This document shows, in pieces, positions 33,075 through 42,180 of a DNA stretch of 64,000 nt. The DNA is from Bacillota bacterium. GTDB lineage: Bacteria; Bacillota; Desulfitobacteriia; Desulfitobacteriales; JAJXUE01. Numbering within the stretch: the stretch's first letter is position 1; each line of letters starts with the position of its first letter. The DNA is taken from contig JAJXUE010000011.1 in the NCBI GenBank assembly GCA_021783135.1, forward strand, positions 1 through 64,000, read 5' to 3'. The position numbers were made by a program, and so were the translations under genes. A model generated the notes under the pieces. The model saw only the letters and a list, made by a program, of their open reading frames with translations, ran no database searches and was not told the DNA's origin.

Positions 33075-34406
33075 TTAGACATAGTGCCAAACCGGGGAGC
33101 AGAGCGTTGAATATACCTCTTGCGCAAAGTTCACTGCACCGACAAAACCGCTTAAAGGGTGTTTGCGATCATGATTATGATCAATAAATGCTACCCCCAG
33201 TTTGTAAGCCAGCGGCCTTTCTTTAACCCCGCCTACTAAGATGTTAGCCCCTTTTTCCACCATGAATTTTTCTAATTCGGCAGGGTTAGCATCGTCCAAA
33301 ATCACCGTACCGTCATTTACTAATTCCTGCATTACGGCATAGTCTTCTTGTTTGCCGGTCTGAGTACCAATCATTACCACTTCAATGTTCAGCTCACGAA
33401 ACTGTTTAATTAAGGATATTGCTTTAAACCCGCCACCCACAAATATGGCCGCTTTCTTACCCTTAAACTTGGTGCGATAAGCTTCAAGTTGCCTATTGAT
33501 GGTGGCGGTCTCTGTCGCAATCAACGCCTCGGTACGATGCGCGAGCATCGGATCGCTAAAACTAGCCGCAATGCTGCGTAGCGAAGCAGCGGTGTCGGTA
33601 AGGCCCAGAAAGGAAACCCGTAAATAGGGGATCGCATAGATGTCCTCCATGCGTTGGGCCAGATAGGCCATCGAGCCGGCGCATTGCATGATATTCAAAG
33701 CCGCCTGCGGAGCCCGTTGGAGAGTGCGATAACTGGAGTCCCCGGTAAAGGTGGCATTGACTTCAATCCCTATGCGCTTCAGATAGTCTTTAATGATCCA
33801 AATTTCTCCGGCTAGATTAAAATCGCCCAAATAATTTACGGTGTTACCCTTCTGCTCTACTGGACCCTCATTGGGCATAATTTTTAATAAGGCATCACAG
33901 GCAGCCCGATAGCCGGCTGATTTGTTGCCGGCAAAGCCACTGGACTGCACCGGAATAATCCTAATGTTGTGTTTTTTCTCGGCGGCCTTACACACCGCTT
34001 GCAAGTCATCCCCGATTACGCCGACTATACAAGTTGAATAAACAAACACGAGCTCGGGCTGATATTTGCTGACCAATTCATCAATGCTGCTGACCAGCTT
34101 CTTTTCGCCACCGAAAATTACATCTTCCTCTTGGAGATCAGTGGAAAAGCTGTTGCGGTACAATTCTGAGCCGCTGCTTAAACTACCCCGAATGTCCCAA
34201 GTGTAGCTGGCGCACCCTATAGGGCCGTGCACCAAGTGAACTGCGTCGGTGATGGGGTTAAGCACTACTCTGGCCCCCGAGTATACGCAAGCACGTTGAC
34301 TTACGGCGCCTGCTACACTGTCCGTATCGCAGGCTACCTGCTGTTTTTGCTGTCCTTTTGTTTTGATCGACGCTGTTCGTGCAGCAATTGCTTGCTCGTT
34401 TACCAT
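33075..34406 (-). CDS. nifE: Nitrogenase cofactor scaffold subunit NifE
   Basis: 443 residues. It is NifD-like, with cluster-binding cysteines in RACVYSGARVVLNPI, HGPIGCASYTWDIRG and STCIVGVIGDDLQ. A poly-charged N-terminal leader (TKGQQKQQVACDTD) precedes the first. It pairs with NifN to finish the FeMo cofactor. ATG 34406 follows AAAGGG; the gap to nifK is 20 nt. It lacks the cofactor His context of NifD (HSYDYSGPY), which separates it from the catalytic subunit. Confidence 0.95.
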   Translation of the reverse strand: MVNEQAIAARTASIKTKGQQKQQVACDTDSVAGAVSQRACVYSGARVVLNPITDAVHLVHGPIGCASYTWDIRGSLSSGSELYRNSFSTDLQEEDVIFGGEKKLVSSIDELVSKYQPELVFVYSTCIVGVIGDDLQAVCKAAEKKHNIRIIPVQSSGFAGNKSAGYRAACDALLKIMPNEGPVEQKGNTVNYLGDFNLAGEIWIIKDYLKRIGIEVNATFTGDSSYRTLQRAPQAALNIMQCAGSMAYLAQRMEDIYAIPYLRVSFLGLTDTAASLRSIAASFSDPMLAHRTEALIATETATINRQLEAYRTKFKGKKAAIFVGGGFKAISLIKQFRELNIEVVMIGTQTGKQEDYAVMQELVNDGTVILDDANPAELEKFMVEKGANILVGGVKERPLAYKLGVAFIDHNHDRKHPLSGFVGAVNFAQEVYSTLCSPVWHYV

Positions 34407-34426
34407 CCCATCACGCCCTTTCCCAA

Positions 34427-35791
34427 CTACATTACCAGCTCAAAGTCCTCATCTTTAGCATCGCGATCTGCGCGATCTAACAGAGCATTGCTAATCATTT
34501 CAATAATCCGCATCGCACCCTTATATCCAACCACCGGCAAATAGGAATGTACACTGCGATCTAATACCGGAAATCCAATGCGCACCAAAGGGATATCCTC
34601 TGCTCTGGCAATATACTTGCCGTACGTGTTGCCAATTAGCAAATCTACCGGTTCATGCTTCAGCCACTGGTGAAGTTCGAACAAGTCACCTTCCGCCTTA
34701 ACCCGGGCGCTAACACCCGCTTCCAGCAGCATCGCATTTACTTTCTTTTCAAACGCATTCCCAGGTGTACCGGTTAGGACATGAATTGGCACCATACCTA
34801 AGCTTAAGACAAACTCAGTCAAAGCAATGACAACATCGGGGTCACCAAAAATCGCTACCTTTTTGCCATGGAAATGGAAATGGGTATCGGTCATAACGTC
34901 TACCAGTTGACCCCTTTCTGTGGCCAGTTCCGCCGGAATCTCCTGCACAAAACTTTGCCGCAAGGCCATGAGCAATTCATCGGTAGCCTTAATGCCGATA
35001 GGCGTTTTTAGCGTGAGTGCGGGCACCTTGCACTTGCGCTCTAACTGGTGAGCTGGATCAGTGGAAGCAAAAGAGCCCAACGCCAATGTTAGCTTGGAAT
35101 TACCGGAATCTCTAATATCTTCCACCTTGGCGCCGCCACTAGGATACATCACATATTCTCCAGTCATGGGTGAATCGACAACTCCCGATGTATCCGGAAA
35201 CATAATAAACTTAATCCCCATCGCCTTAACGAGACGCTTAATCTCCAGCATATCGCCCGGATTAACAAAGCCGGGGAGTAGATTGACCTGCTCCTTTTTA
35301 GGCTTGCCGTCACTTTCTGCCAGATAATTCACCATGCCTTTGGTCATGTTGGCAAATCCGGTGATATGCGAACCAACATAACTCGGCGTATTGGTGTGAA
35401 TGACCAGCTTGCCTGCCGGAATCTCGGCAGAACTGATGATTGAAGGAATATCGTCGCCAATGGTCTCGGTTAAGCAAGTGGTATGAATTGCCATCACATC
35501 CGGGTCATAGATTGCAAAGACATTTTTGATGGCAGTTTTTAAATTAGCGCCGCCGCCAAAAACACACGCTCCTTCGGTAAAAGAACTGGTGGTGGCCATA
35601 ATAGGATCACGGAAATGCCTAGTCAAGTGCATTCTGTGGTAAGAACAACACCCCTGGGAGCCGTGGCTGTGCGGCAGGCATTTGTGGATGCCTAAGGCGG
35701 CATACATAGCGCCAATCGGCTGGCAGGTTTTGGCAGGGTTGATTTTTCCAGCGCTGCGCTCGGTGATTGTTTGGGGTGTACATTCCAACAT
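34427..35791 (-). CDS. nifK: Nitrogenase MoFe protein beta chain
   Basis: 454 residues, shorter than the about 520 of proteobacterial NifK because the N-terminal extension is missing, as in Clostridium pasteurianum. P-cluster cysteines appear in TCQPIGAMYAALG, HGSQGCCSYHRMHLTRHFRD and TTCLTETIGDDIP. It forms the alpha2-beta2 tetramer with NifD and carries half of each P-cluster. AAGGGAGG precedes ATG 35791; nifD ends 31 nt upstream. Confidence 0.97.
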   Translation of the reverse strand: MLECTPQTITERSAGKINPAKTCQPIGAMYAALGIHKCLPHSHGSQGCCSYHRMHLTRHFRDPIMATTSSFTEGACVFGGGANLKTAIKNVFAIYDPDVMAIHTTCLTETIGDDIPSIISSAEIPAGKLVIHTNTPSYVGSHITGFANMTKGMVNYLAESDGKPKKEQVNLLPGFVNPGDMLEIKRLVKAMGIKFIMFPDTSGVVDSPMTGEYVMYPSGGAKVEDIRDSGNSKLTLALGSFASTDPAHQLERKCKVPALTLKTPIGIKATDELLMALRQSFVQEIPAELATERGQLVDVMTDTHFHFHGKKVAIFGDPDVVIALTEFVLSLGMVPIHVLTGTPGNAFEKKVNAMLLEAGVSARVKAEGDLFELHQWLKHEPVDLLIGNTYGKYIARAEDIPLVRIGFPVLDRSVHSYLPVVGYKGAMRIIEMISNALLDRADRDAKDEDFELVM

Positions 35792-35822
35792 CTTGAACCC
35801 TCCCTTAAGGCGTAAGTGCCTG

Positions 35823-37427
35823 TTAATTACTTTCGATTGTCCCGGCTAACAACGGTTGGTTTTTCCAGGGCGGGGTAGTATAGTTCCAGGTCGGAGTGGT
35901 AAAAGCCATGCTTACATCTGCGGCAAAGTTGACGGCACCGTTGAAGCCGGCATATGGACCGCTGTAATCGTAAGAATGCAATTGTTTCGCCGGTATTCCC
36001 ATCTTTTGCACCACATACTTGTCTTTGATACCTGAGGCAAAGATATCCGGCTTAAGAGCCTTAATCAAGGCTTCCGTCTCAAAGTGATTTAAGTCATCGA
36101 CAACAATTGACCCGTCCGTCATCTCAGCCATCAAACCTTGGTAGTTGCTCAACGGAATTGTCTGTTTCAGTTTTGCTGCTCTCTCAGGCGAAATTTTTAG
36201 TTTAAACAACTTCTCGTCCGGTGTGACTGTCAAATTGGGAATGTTTTTGCTGTCCGCATCAGGCTTAATCTCAGGAATTACATCCCTGCCTTCGTAATCA
36301 TCACGATGCGCAAACTCATATCCCGCCAAAACTGTTTTGACGCCCAATTCAGCAAACAATCCCTGATAATGATGACCACGCGAACCTCCTACAAAACAAA
36401 AAGCAGTTTTGCCCTCACACAGTCTTTTATACTGCTCCATGATTGGCTCAATTCTAGCCACTTCCCGCGCAATCACGGCTTCAGTTTTCTGAGTTAAGGC
36501 TGGGTCATCAAAATAAATTGCCATATTACGCAGGGAATCAATGGTGCCCTGAATACCAATAAAATTAACCTTTAACCAAGGCGTGCCATATTTAGTTTCT
36601 AACATTTCGGCAATATAGTTAATGGAACGGTGGCACTGTACCAGATTTAACTCAGCTACATGCGCATTCTTTAAAGCTGCGTAAGAACCATCTCCGGTCA
36701 TCACGGCGATGACGTGGTAGCCAATCTCTTGTAAGATTCTCTCGATTTCCCAGCCATCACCGCCGATGTTATACTCACCTAACAAATTTATGGCGAATTT
36801 TTCCGGAGCCTCGGTCAGTTCACCACTTCCAATCACCTTGTCCATGAGGCCATTATTGGCAATATGGTGACCTGCTGACTGACTTACTCCTTTATACCCC
36901 TCACAGTTAAATCCCAGCACCTGGATGCCATGTCTTTGTTCAGCAGCTTTCGCAACCGCTCCAATATCATCCCCAATTAAACCCACCGGGCAGGTAGCGG
37001 AAATAGTGATAGCATTAGGATGAAAGGTTGCCACCACATCATCAATCATCTTGGCCAGTTTCTTTTCCCCGCCAAAGACAATATCGCTTTCCTGCATATC
37101 AGTGGAAAAACAGTAGTTCAAGTAGTTTTGCTTGGAGTCTTCTGCCTTAGCTTTATTTCTGCGGGTGCCCCAAGCATAATACGCACAGCCGATCGGCCCA
37201 TGGACAATGTGCACCATGTCTTTGAGCGGTCCTAAGACTACCCCTTTGCAACCGGCATAGGCACAGCCCCGATTGGTGATTATGCCCGGTATTGTCCTGG
37301 TGTTAGCCTCAATTTCCTGTCTTGCCTGGGAGGAATCGTGCACCAAGATATGTTTTTTGCGGTTCTTTTTTACCTTCGCCGGATACGCGTTAAGCATTGC
37401 GTCCAAATCTTTTTCATCTAGGGCCAT
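35823..37427 (-). CDS. nifD: Nitrogenase MoFe protein alpha chain (clostridial type)
   Basis: 534 residues from ATG 37427 (AAAGGAAG upstream); the frame opens 28 codons earlier without a site. P-cluster cysteines are in RGCAYAGCKGVV, GPIGCAYYAWG and SATCPVGLIGDD. FeMo-co ligands are the Cys in NLVQCHRSINYI and the His in HSYDYSGPYAGFNGA. A roughly 50-residue insertion (DYEGRDVIPEIKPD through KQTIPLSNYQGLM, about 385-440) marks the clostridial/group III enzyme. These motifs, and the lack of a G subunit, indicate the Mo enzyme, not V or Fe-only. Confidence 0.98.
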   Translation of the reverse strand: MALDEKDLDAMLNAYPAKVKKNRKKHILVHDSSQARQEIEANTRTIPGIITNRGCAYAGCKGVVLGPLKDMVHIVHGPIGCAYYAWGTRRNKAKAEDSKQNYLNYCFSTDMQESDIVFGGEKKLAKMIDDVVATFHPNAITISATCPVGLIGDDIGAVAKAAEQRHGIQVLGFNCEGYKGVSQSAGHHIANNGLMDKVIGSGELTEAPEKFAINLLGEYNIGGDGWEIERILQEIGYHVIAVMTGDGSYAALKNAHVAELNLVQCHRSINYIAEMLETKYGTPWLKVNFIGIQGTIDSLRNMAIYFDDPALTQKTEAVIAREVARIEPIMEQYKRLCEGKTAFCFVGGSRGHHYQGLFAELGVKTVLAGYEFAHRDDYEGRDVIPEIKPDADSKNIPNLTVTPDEKLFKLKISPERAAKLKQTIPLSNYQGLMAEMTDGSIVVDDLNHFETEALIKALKPDIFASGIKDKYVVQKMGIPAKQLHSYDYSGPYAGFNGAVNFAADVSMAFTTPTWNYTTPPWKNQPLLAGTIESN

Positions 37428-37467
37428 GATTGTTCCACTTCCTTTCACCTGTGTCAATTTGCGGCAA

Positions 37468-37842
37468 TTAAATAGCCGCATCGCCCCGTTCGGCGGTTCT
37501 GACCCGCACAACCTCGGTCACCGGCACTACGAAAATTTTACCGTCACCCATTTTGCCATCTTTATTGGCAACAATGATTGTGTCCACCACTTTGGTCACG
37601 TCCGCATCAACAACAACGATCGTCAAGAGCCGTTTCGGTATCAAGCGACCACCCTTCAACAAACTTTCCAGGAGCATATCGCGATTTTCTGCTTGGGCAT
37701 CGGAGATTAGCTCTAATTCACGGAGGAACTTGCCCCTACCCATTACCTTTAGCGCAGTTAATCCATTAAACCCTGCCTCAACTAGAGCCCGTTTGGTTTG
37801 CGCCAGCTTGTTCATGCGAATTATGGCAATGATCTCTTTCAT
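37468..37842 (-). CDS. nifI2: Nitrogen regulatory PII-like protein NifI2
   Basis: 124 residues, GlnK/PII fold. MKEIIAIIRMNKLAQTKRAL at the start, a variable T-loop region (RDMLLESLLKGGRLIPKR), and VDTIIVANKDGKMGDGKIFV with the PII C-loop. NifI1-NifI2 complexes bind the MoFe protein and switch nitrogenase off when ammonia is plentiful, relieved by 2-oxoglutarate and ATP (known from methanogens). AAGGGGGAG precedes the ATG. It lies 11 nt after nifI1 and 41 nt before nifD. Confidence 0.95.
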   Translation of the reverse strand: MKEIIAIIRMNKLAQTKRALVEAGFNGLTALKVMGRGKFLRELELISDAQAENRDMLLESLLKGGRLIPKRLLTIVVVDADVTKVVDTIIVANKDGKMGDGKIFVVPVTEVVRVRTAERGDAAI

Positions 37843-37853
37843 AACGCTCCCCC

Positions 37854-38180
37854 TTACAAACCTTTACTGCCGGAACTAATGGTATAAGCTTCTTCCACCG
37901 GAATAACAAAGATCTTGCCATCCCCAAAGGCGCCTTTCCCTTCTGACTTGGCATTTTTTAGGATAATACTGATTACGTCTTCCTTATCTTCGTCTTGGAC
38001 TACAATTAGCAACAATTGTTTTGGGATCTCGTCATAAACCACATCTCCAACCATTACCCCGCGTTGCTTACCCCGACCGACAACGTCGACTTTGGTTACC
38101 GCCGGAAAGTTAGCATCATTTAGTTCGGCCAAGAGATGATTGACTCTTTCCGGTCTGACTATAGCCTTGATCATAAACAT
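37854..38180 (-). CDS. nifI1: Nitrogen regulatory PII-like protein NifI1
   Basis: 108 residues from ATG 38180, chosen because AGGAGGAG lies 7 nt upstream of MFMIKAIVRPERV; the frame is open 12 codons further. PII signatures: VNHLLAELNDANFPAVTKVD, VGRGKQRG, KNAKSEGKGAFGDGKIFVIP. It lacks the long uridylylation T-loop of GlnB, as usual for NifI1. Partner of NifI2 in post-translational control of nitrogenase. Placed directly after nifH, behind a 10-bp tandem repeat. Confidence 0.95.
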   Translation of the reverse strand: MFMIKAIVRPERVNHLLAELNDANFPAVTKVDVVGRGKQRGVMVGDVVYDEIPKQLLLIVVQDEDKEDVISIILKNAKSEGKGAFGDGKIFVIPVEEAYTISSGSKGL

Positions 38181-38220
38181 AAGCGCTCCTCCTAATAATC
38201 CCGTTCTTTCTTTCACTAAG

Positions 38221-38271
38221 CTACAGCTACAGTAAGCTACAGTAAGCTACAGTGACCTACAGTGACCTACA
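38221..38271 (-). repeat. 10-bp tandem repeats between nifH and nifI1
   Basis: Five and a fraction units of a 10-bp repeat: CTACAG, then CTACAGTAAG twice, CTACAGTGAC twice, then CTACA. The last two units differ from the first two by the same substitutions, so the array grew by stepwise duplication. It fills most of the 115-nt gap between the nifH stop and the nifI1 start. Confidence 0.9.
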
Positions 38272-38295
38272 CTTTGCTAAACACTAAGTTGTAAT

Positions 38296-39189
<894 letters not shown>

Positions 39190-39219
39190 TACCTGAAACT
39201 TTCAAGTTACTTTTTAGTT

Positions 39220-39254
39220 GCAAGGAAGTTTCCGCGCAGTAGAAACTTCCTTGC
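39220..39254 (-). promoter_or_regulatory. 13-bp hairpin in the nifH upstream region
   Basis: GCAAGGAAGTTTC (39220-39232) pairs perfectly with 39242-39254 around a 9-nt loop. On the minus strand AACTAAAAAG follows, with no T-tract. Second of a series of stems ahead of nifH. Confidence 0.65.
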
Positions 39255-39264
39255 TATATAGGTA

Positions 39265-39301
39265 AAAGAGGCCCTGCAGCCTTAAGCTGCAGGGCCTCTT
39301 T
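39265..39301 (-). terminator. 16-bp GC-rich hairpin with T-run
   Basis: AAAGAGGCCCTGCAGC (39265-39280) pairs perfectly with 39286-39301 around 5 nt; on the minus strand the stem ends in CTCTTTTACC. It has the form of an intrinsic terminator or attenuator, lying between the xdhD operon end and nifH. Whether it is inside the nifH leader depends on an unmapped promoter. Confidence 0.65.
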
Positions 39302-39409
39302 GCCCACCACATATAACCACTCTCACCATAACGGTTACTACTAAGACATGCCACAAGTTACACTCCTAACAACTCTTTTCTTAGATGCTCTGGGACTAAG
39401 TGCTAAAAA

Positions 39410-39436
39410 ACGCTCCACGGTTTAACCGTAGAGCGT
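39410..39436 (-). terminator. Second terminator after xdhD
   Basis: A 13-position stem with one mismatch (39410-39422 with 39424-39436); on the minus strand it is followed by TTTTTT. Tandem to the terminator at 39465-39490. Confidence 0.8.
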
Positions 39437-39464
39437 CATTGCAACTAGCGAAACTAAAGTCAAA

Positions 39465-39490
39465 AAGCTCGCCGCTAGTACGGCGAGCTT
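39465..39490 (-). terminator. First terminator after xdhD (end of purine operon)
   Basis: AAGCTCGCCG pairs perfectly with 39481-39490 around 6 nt; on the minus strand TTTTTGAC follows the stem. It ends the hyuA-xdhD transcript, whose stop is at 39631. Confidence 0.82.
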
Positions 39491-39630
39491 CATTACTCTT
39501 TAGTATTTGTTCAATTTGTCCAGTTTATTTGATTATTTACTTAATTAGATTTGTTAACTTGCTTTTAGTTTACTGTTTAAACTAACCCAGGTCAAGGTCA
39601 AAACTGCATGTATACACGTATACTTGCAGC

Positions 39631-42180
39631 TTATTTCGCGTAGGCAGTATCCGCCAAGGGTAATTTCAGCCTCACCTTACCATCATACCGAAAATAGGCC
39701 GAGGCGACTGCCGGGGCAATGGGGATTGCCGCAATTTCCCCGATTCCCTTGGCCCCATACGCCAAAGGAGAGGGATTTTTCTCAATTAAACTAATCTCAA
39801 TCTCCGGCATCTCCGGGGCGCGGAATAGACCTAAAGTACGATATTTTGCCAAGGGTACCCCCTGTTGCAGCGGGAAATCCTCCCGCAGGGCATAACCAAG
39901 ACCCATGGCAATAGCTCCCTCAATTTGCCCTTCAATCGCTTTCGGATTGATAGCGCGTCCAATATCATGCGCAGCGACTAGTTTTTCTACCTTGCCCTGC
40001 TCGTTTAAAACCACGACGTGCGTCGCATAGCTGTAAGTGACATGGTTAGCCGGATTGAGTTTGTCGGAATTAAGCGGATCAGTCTTGCCTGAGTATTCAC
40101 CATAATATTCGCATCCTTCAAGCTCCGGCAAAGAACGTTGCTGCAAATCCTGCTGCAGCTTAAGTGCCGCTTGACGGGCCGCCTCACCCGTGAAAAAGGT
40201 CTGCCGCGATGCCGTAGTTGTGCCGGCATCCGGAGTCTGCCACGTGTCAGGATTAGCTACTTCTATCAGTTCTCCACTTAAGCCGGTAGCTTCATTAATT
40301 ATCTGCGTCAAAATAGTAGCAAGTCCTTGCCCGATGCATTGGGCACTGGTTAAAACGACAATCTTACCGTGCAAAACTTTCAGGTTGACGCGGGAGATAT
40401 CCGGCAATCCAACGCCGATTCCGGTATTTTTCATGACGCTAGCAATGCCTGTGTACGGGTATGAATCATACACTTCACGCACTGCCAACAAGGTTTCTTT
40501 AATCGCCGTACCTTCGTCCGCTATCTGTCCGGTAGCGTTAACCATACCCGGCTCCAAAGCATTGAGATACCTGATTTCCCAAGGTGTAATGCCCACCAGT
40601 TGCGCTAACTGGTCCAAATTGCTTTCACAGGCAAATGCTGCTTGCGGCACCCCAAAGCCGCGGAAAGCCCCGGCCGGGGGGTTATTGGTGTACACACACA
40701 GACCCTCAATATCAACATTAGGTACCTGATAAGGTCCCGCAATATGCGTGCAAGCACGTTCCAATACAGCCGAGCCCAATGAAGCATAGGCGCCGGTATC
40801 CGCGATAATTTTGGCGACCATCCCAGTTACCTTGCCCGTGGCGTCACAGCCTGTCGTAACCTCTAACTCCATGGCGTGACGTTTCGGGTGCACCAAGATG
40901 CTCTCTTGGCGGCTTAGGGTCAGCTTCACCGGCTGGCCCGTTTTTTGGGCAAGCAGTGCAGCATGGTGTTGTACACTTAAATCTTCCTTGCCGCCAAAGC
41001 CACCACCGATAAATTGACTGATGACGCGCACCTTGTCCGCCGGCAAACCCAAAATGGCTGTGATGCCGTGCAAATCATCGTAAACACTCTGACTGCTGAC
41101 ATAAACAGTTATGGCACCGTCTGCTCCGGGCACAGCCAACGCACTTTCAGTTTCCATGAAAGCATGCTCTGTTGGTGGCGTAGAATAATGGTTGGTAATA
41201 ACATAGGCCGAATTCGCCAAGGCCCCAGCTACCTCGCCCCGGCTGAACTTCGTCGTGCTCAACACATTACCCTGCGGATGAATCGATGGTGTACCTTCAG
41301 CCAAAGCCACTGTCGGCGAAGTAATCGGCTCAAGTTCTTCATATTCAACAACAATTAAGTCTAACGCCTGACGCGCTTGTTGCTCCGTTTGAGCGGCAAC
41401 CAAAACCAGCGCATCGCCCACGTACCTAGTTATCTCTCCTACGGCAACCAACGTCGGCCAATCACGGAAGATATGCCCCCAATACCGTTGTCCCGGGATG
41501 GCATCGGCCGTCATCACCGCGACCACTCCGGGTGATTGCCACGCCTGCGACACATCGATAGTCCGCACTAACGCCCGCGGATATTTGCTGCGTAGTACTG
41601 CCGCATGCAGCATATCATCAACCTGCATGTCATCCACATATTTCGCCAAGCCCAGTGTTTTGGCTCGCGCATCAACGCGATTGAGACTGGTGCCAATGCC
41701 GCCTTCAATTATCGCCTTGGGCACAGGTTCACCACGCAGCGCACTAGCGGCGAGAAGAATACCCTTTTCAATTTTCACGTATCCGGTACACCGGCAGATA
41801 TTGCCCCGGATCGCATGCTTGATCTCCTGCGGGGAAGGATCAGGGTTTTGATCCAACAGAGCCTTAGCGCTCATAACCATACCGGGAATGCAGTACCCGC
41901 ACTGCACGGCACCGGCCTCGGCAAAAGCTCCGGCATAAATGTCTTGTTCGCGCGGGGTCAAACCTTCTACCGTCAAAAGCTTCTTGCCGGCAACTTTCCC
42001 CACTGTGAGCGAGCAGGCCCGCATAGCCTTGCCGTTAACCAGCAGAGTACAGGCACCGCACGCACCTTCACTACACCCATTCTTAAGGGAGGTAATCCGA
42101 GCCTCATTACGTATAAAATCTAGCAGGTTCATGTCTTGCTCAACATGGTAAACTTTAGCATTAAGGTCGATCGTAAACAT
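39631..42180 (-). CDS. xdhD: XdhD-like molybdenum hydroxylase (fused 2Fe-2S + Mo domain)
   Basis: 849 residues from ATG 42180; the frame opens 21 codons earlier without a site. Residues 1-155 hold two [2Fe-2S] clusters (SEGACGACTLLVNG, QCGYCIPGMVMSA, NICRCTGYVKI). Residues 175-849 are the molybdopterin domain (IGGGFGGKEDLSVQHHAALL, GAFRGFGVPQAAFA, and the active-site-Glu region GAKGIGEIAAIPIAPA). No FAD domain. This is the layout of E. coli XdhD, linked to anaerobic purine oxidation or reduction and often to selenium-dependent hydroxylases. Overlaps the end of hyuA by 20 nt, so it is coupled to it. The electron partner could be YgfK or the XdhB FAD subunit. Confidence 0.9.
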   Translation of the reverse strand: MFTIDLNAKVYHVEQDMNLLDFIRNEARITSLKNGCSEGACGACTLLVNGKAMRACSLTVGKVAGKKLLTVEGLTPREQDIYAGAFAEAGAVQCGYCIPGMVMSAKALLDQNPDPSPQEIKHAIRGNICRCTGYVKIEKGILLAASALRGEPVPKAIIEGGIGTSLNRVDARAKTLGLAKYVDDMQVDDMLHAAVLRSKYPRALVRTIDVSQAWQSPGVVAVMTADAIPGQRYWGHIFRDWPTLVAVGEITRYVGDALVLVAAQTEQQARQALDLIVVEYEELEPITSPTVALAEGTPSIHPQGNVLSTTKFSRGEVAGALANSAYVITNHYSTPPTEHAFMETESALAVPGADGAITVYVSSQSVYDDLHGITAILGLPADKVRVISQFIGGGFGGKEDLSVQHHAALLAQKTGQPVKLTLSRQESILVHPKRHAMELEVTTGCDATGKVTGMVAKIIADTGAYASLGSAVLERACTHIAGPYQVPNVDIEGLCVYTNNPPAGAFRGFGVPQAAFACESNLDQLAQLVGITPWEIRYLNALEPGMVNATGQIADEGTAIKETLLAVREVYDSYPYTGIASVMKNTGIGVGLPDISRVNLKVLHGKIVVLTSAQCIGQGLATILTQIINEATGLSGELIEVANPDTWQTPDAGTTTASRQTFFTGEAARQAALKLQQDLQQRSLPELEGCEYYGEYSGKTDPLNSDKLNPANHVTYSYATHVVVLNEQGKVEKLVAAHDIGRAINPKAIEGQIEGAIAMGLGYALREDFPLQQGVPLAKYRTLGLFRAPEMPEIEISLIEKNPSPLAYGAKGIGEIAAIPIAPAVASAYFRYDGKVRLKLPLADTAYAK

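Noticed and set aside
38221-38271. CRISPR-like direct repeats
   Set aside because: Units are only 10 bp, contiguous, without spacers, and lie inside an operon; no cas genes are in the window.
39320-39360. Sigma-54 promoter for nifH
   Set aside because: The minus strand has TGGCATG, but the -12 element reads AGTAG where TTGCW is needed, so the essential GC is missing.
40190-40729. 179-codon plus-strand open frame inside xdhD
   Set aside because: Fully antisense to a well-conserved coding sequence and without domain features; a shadow frame.
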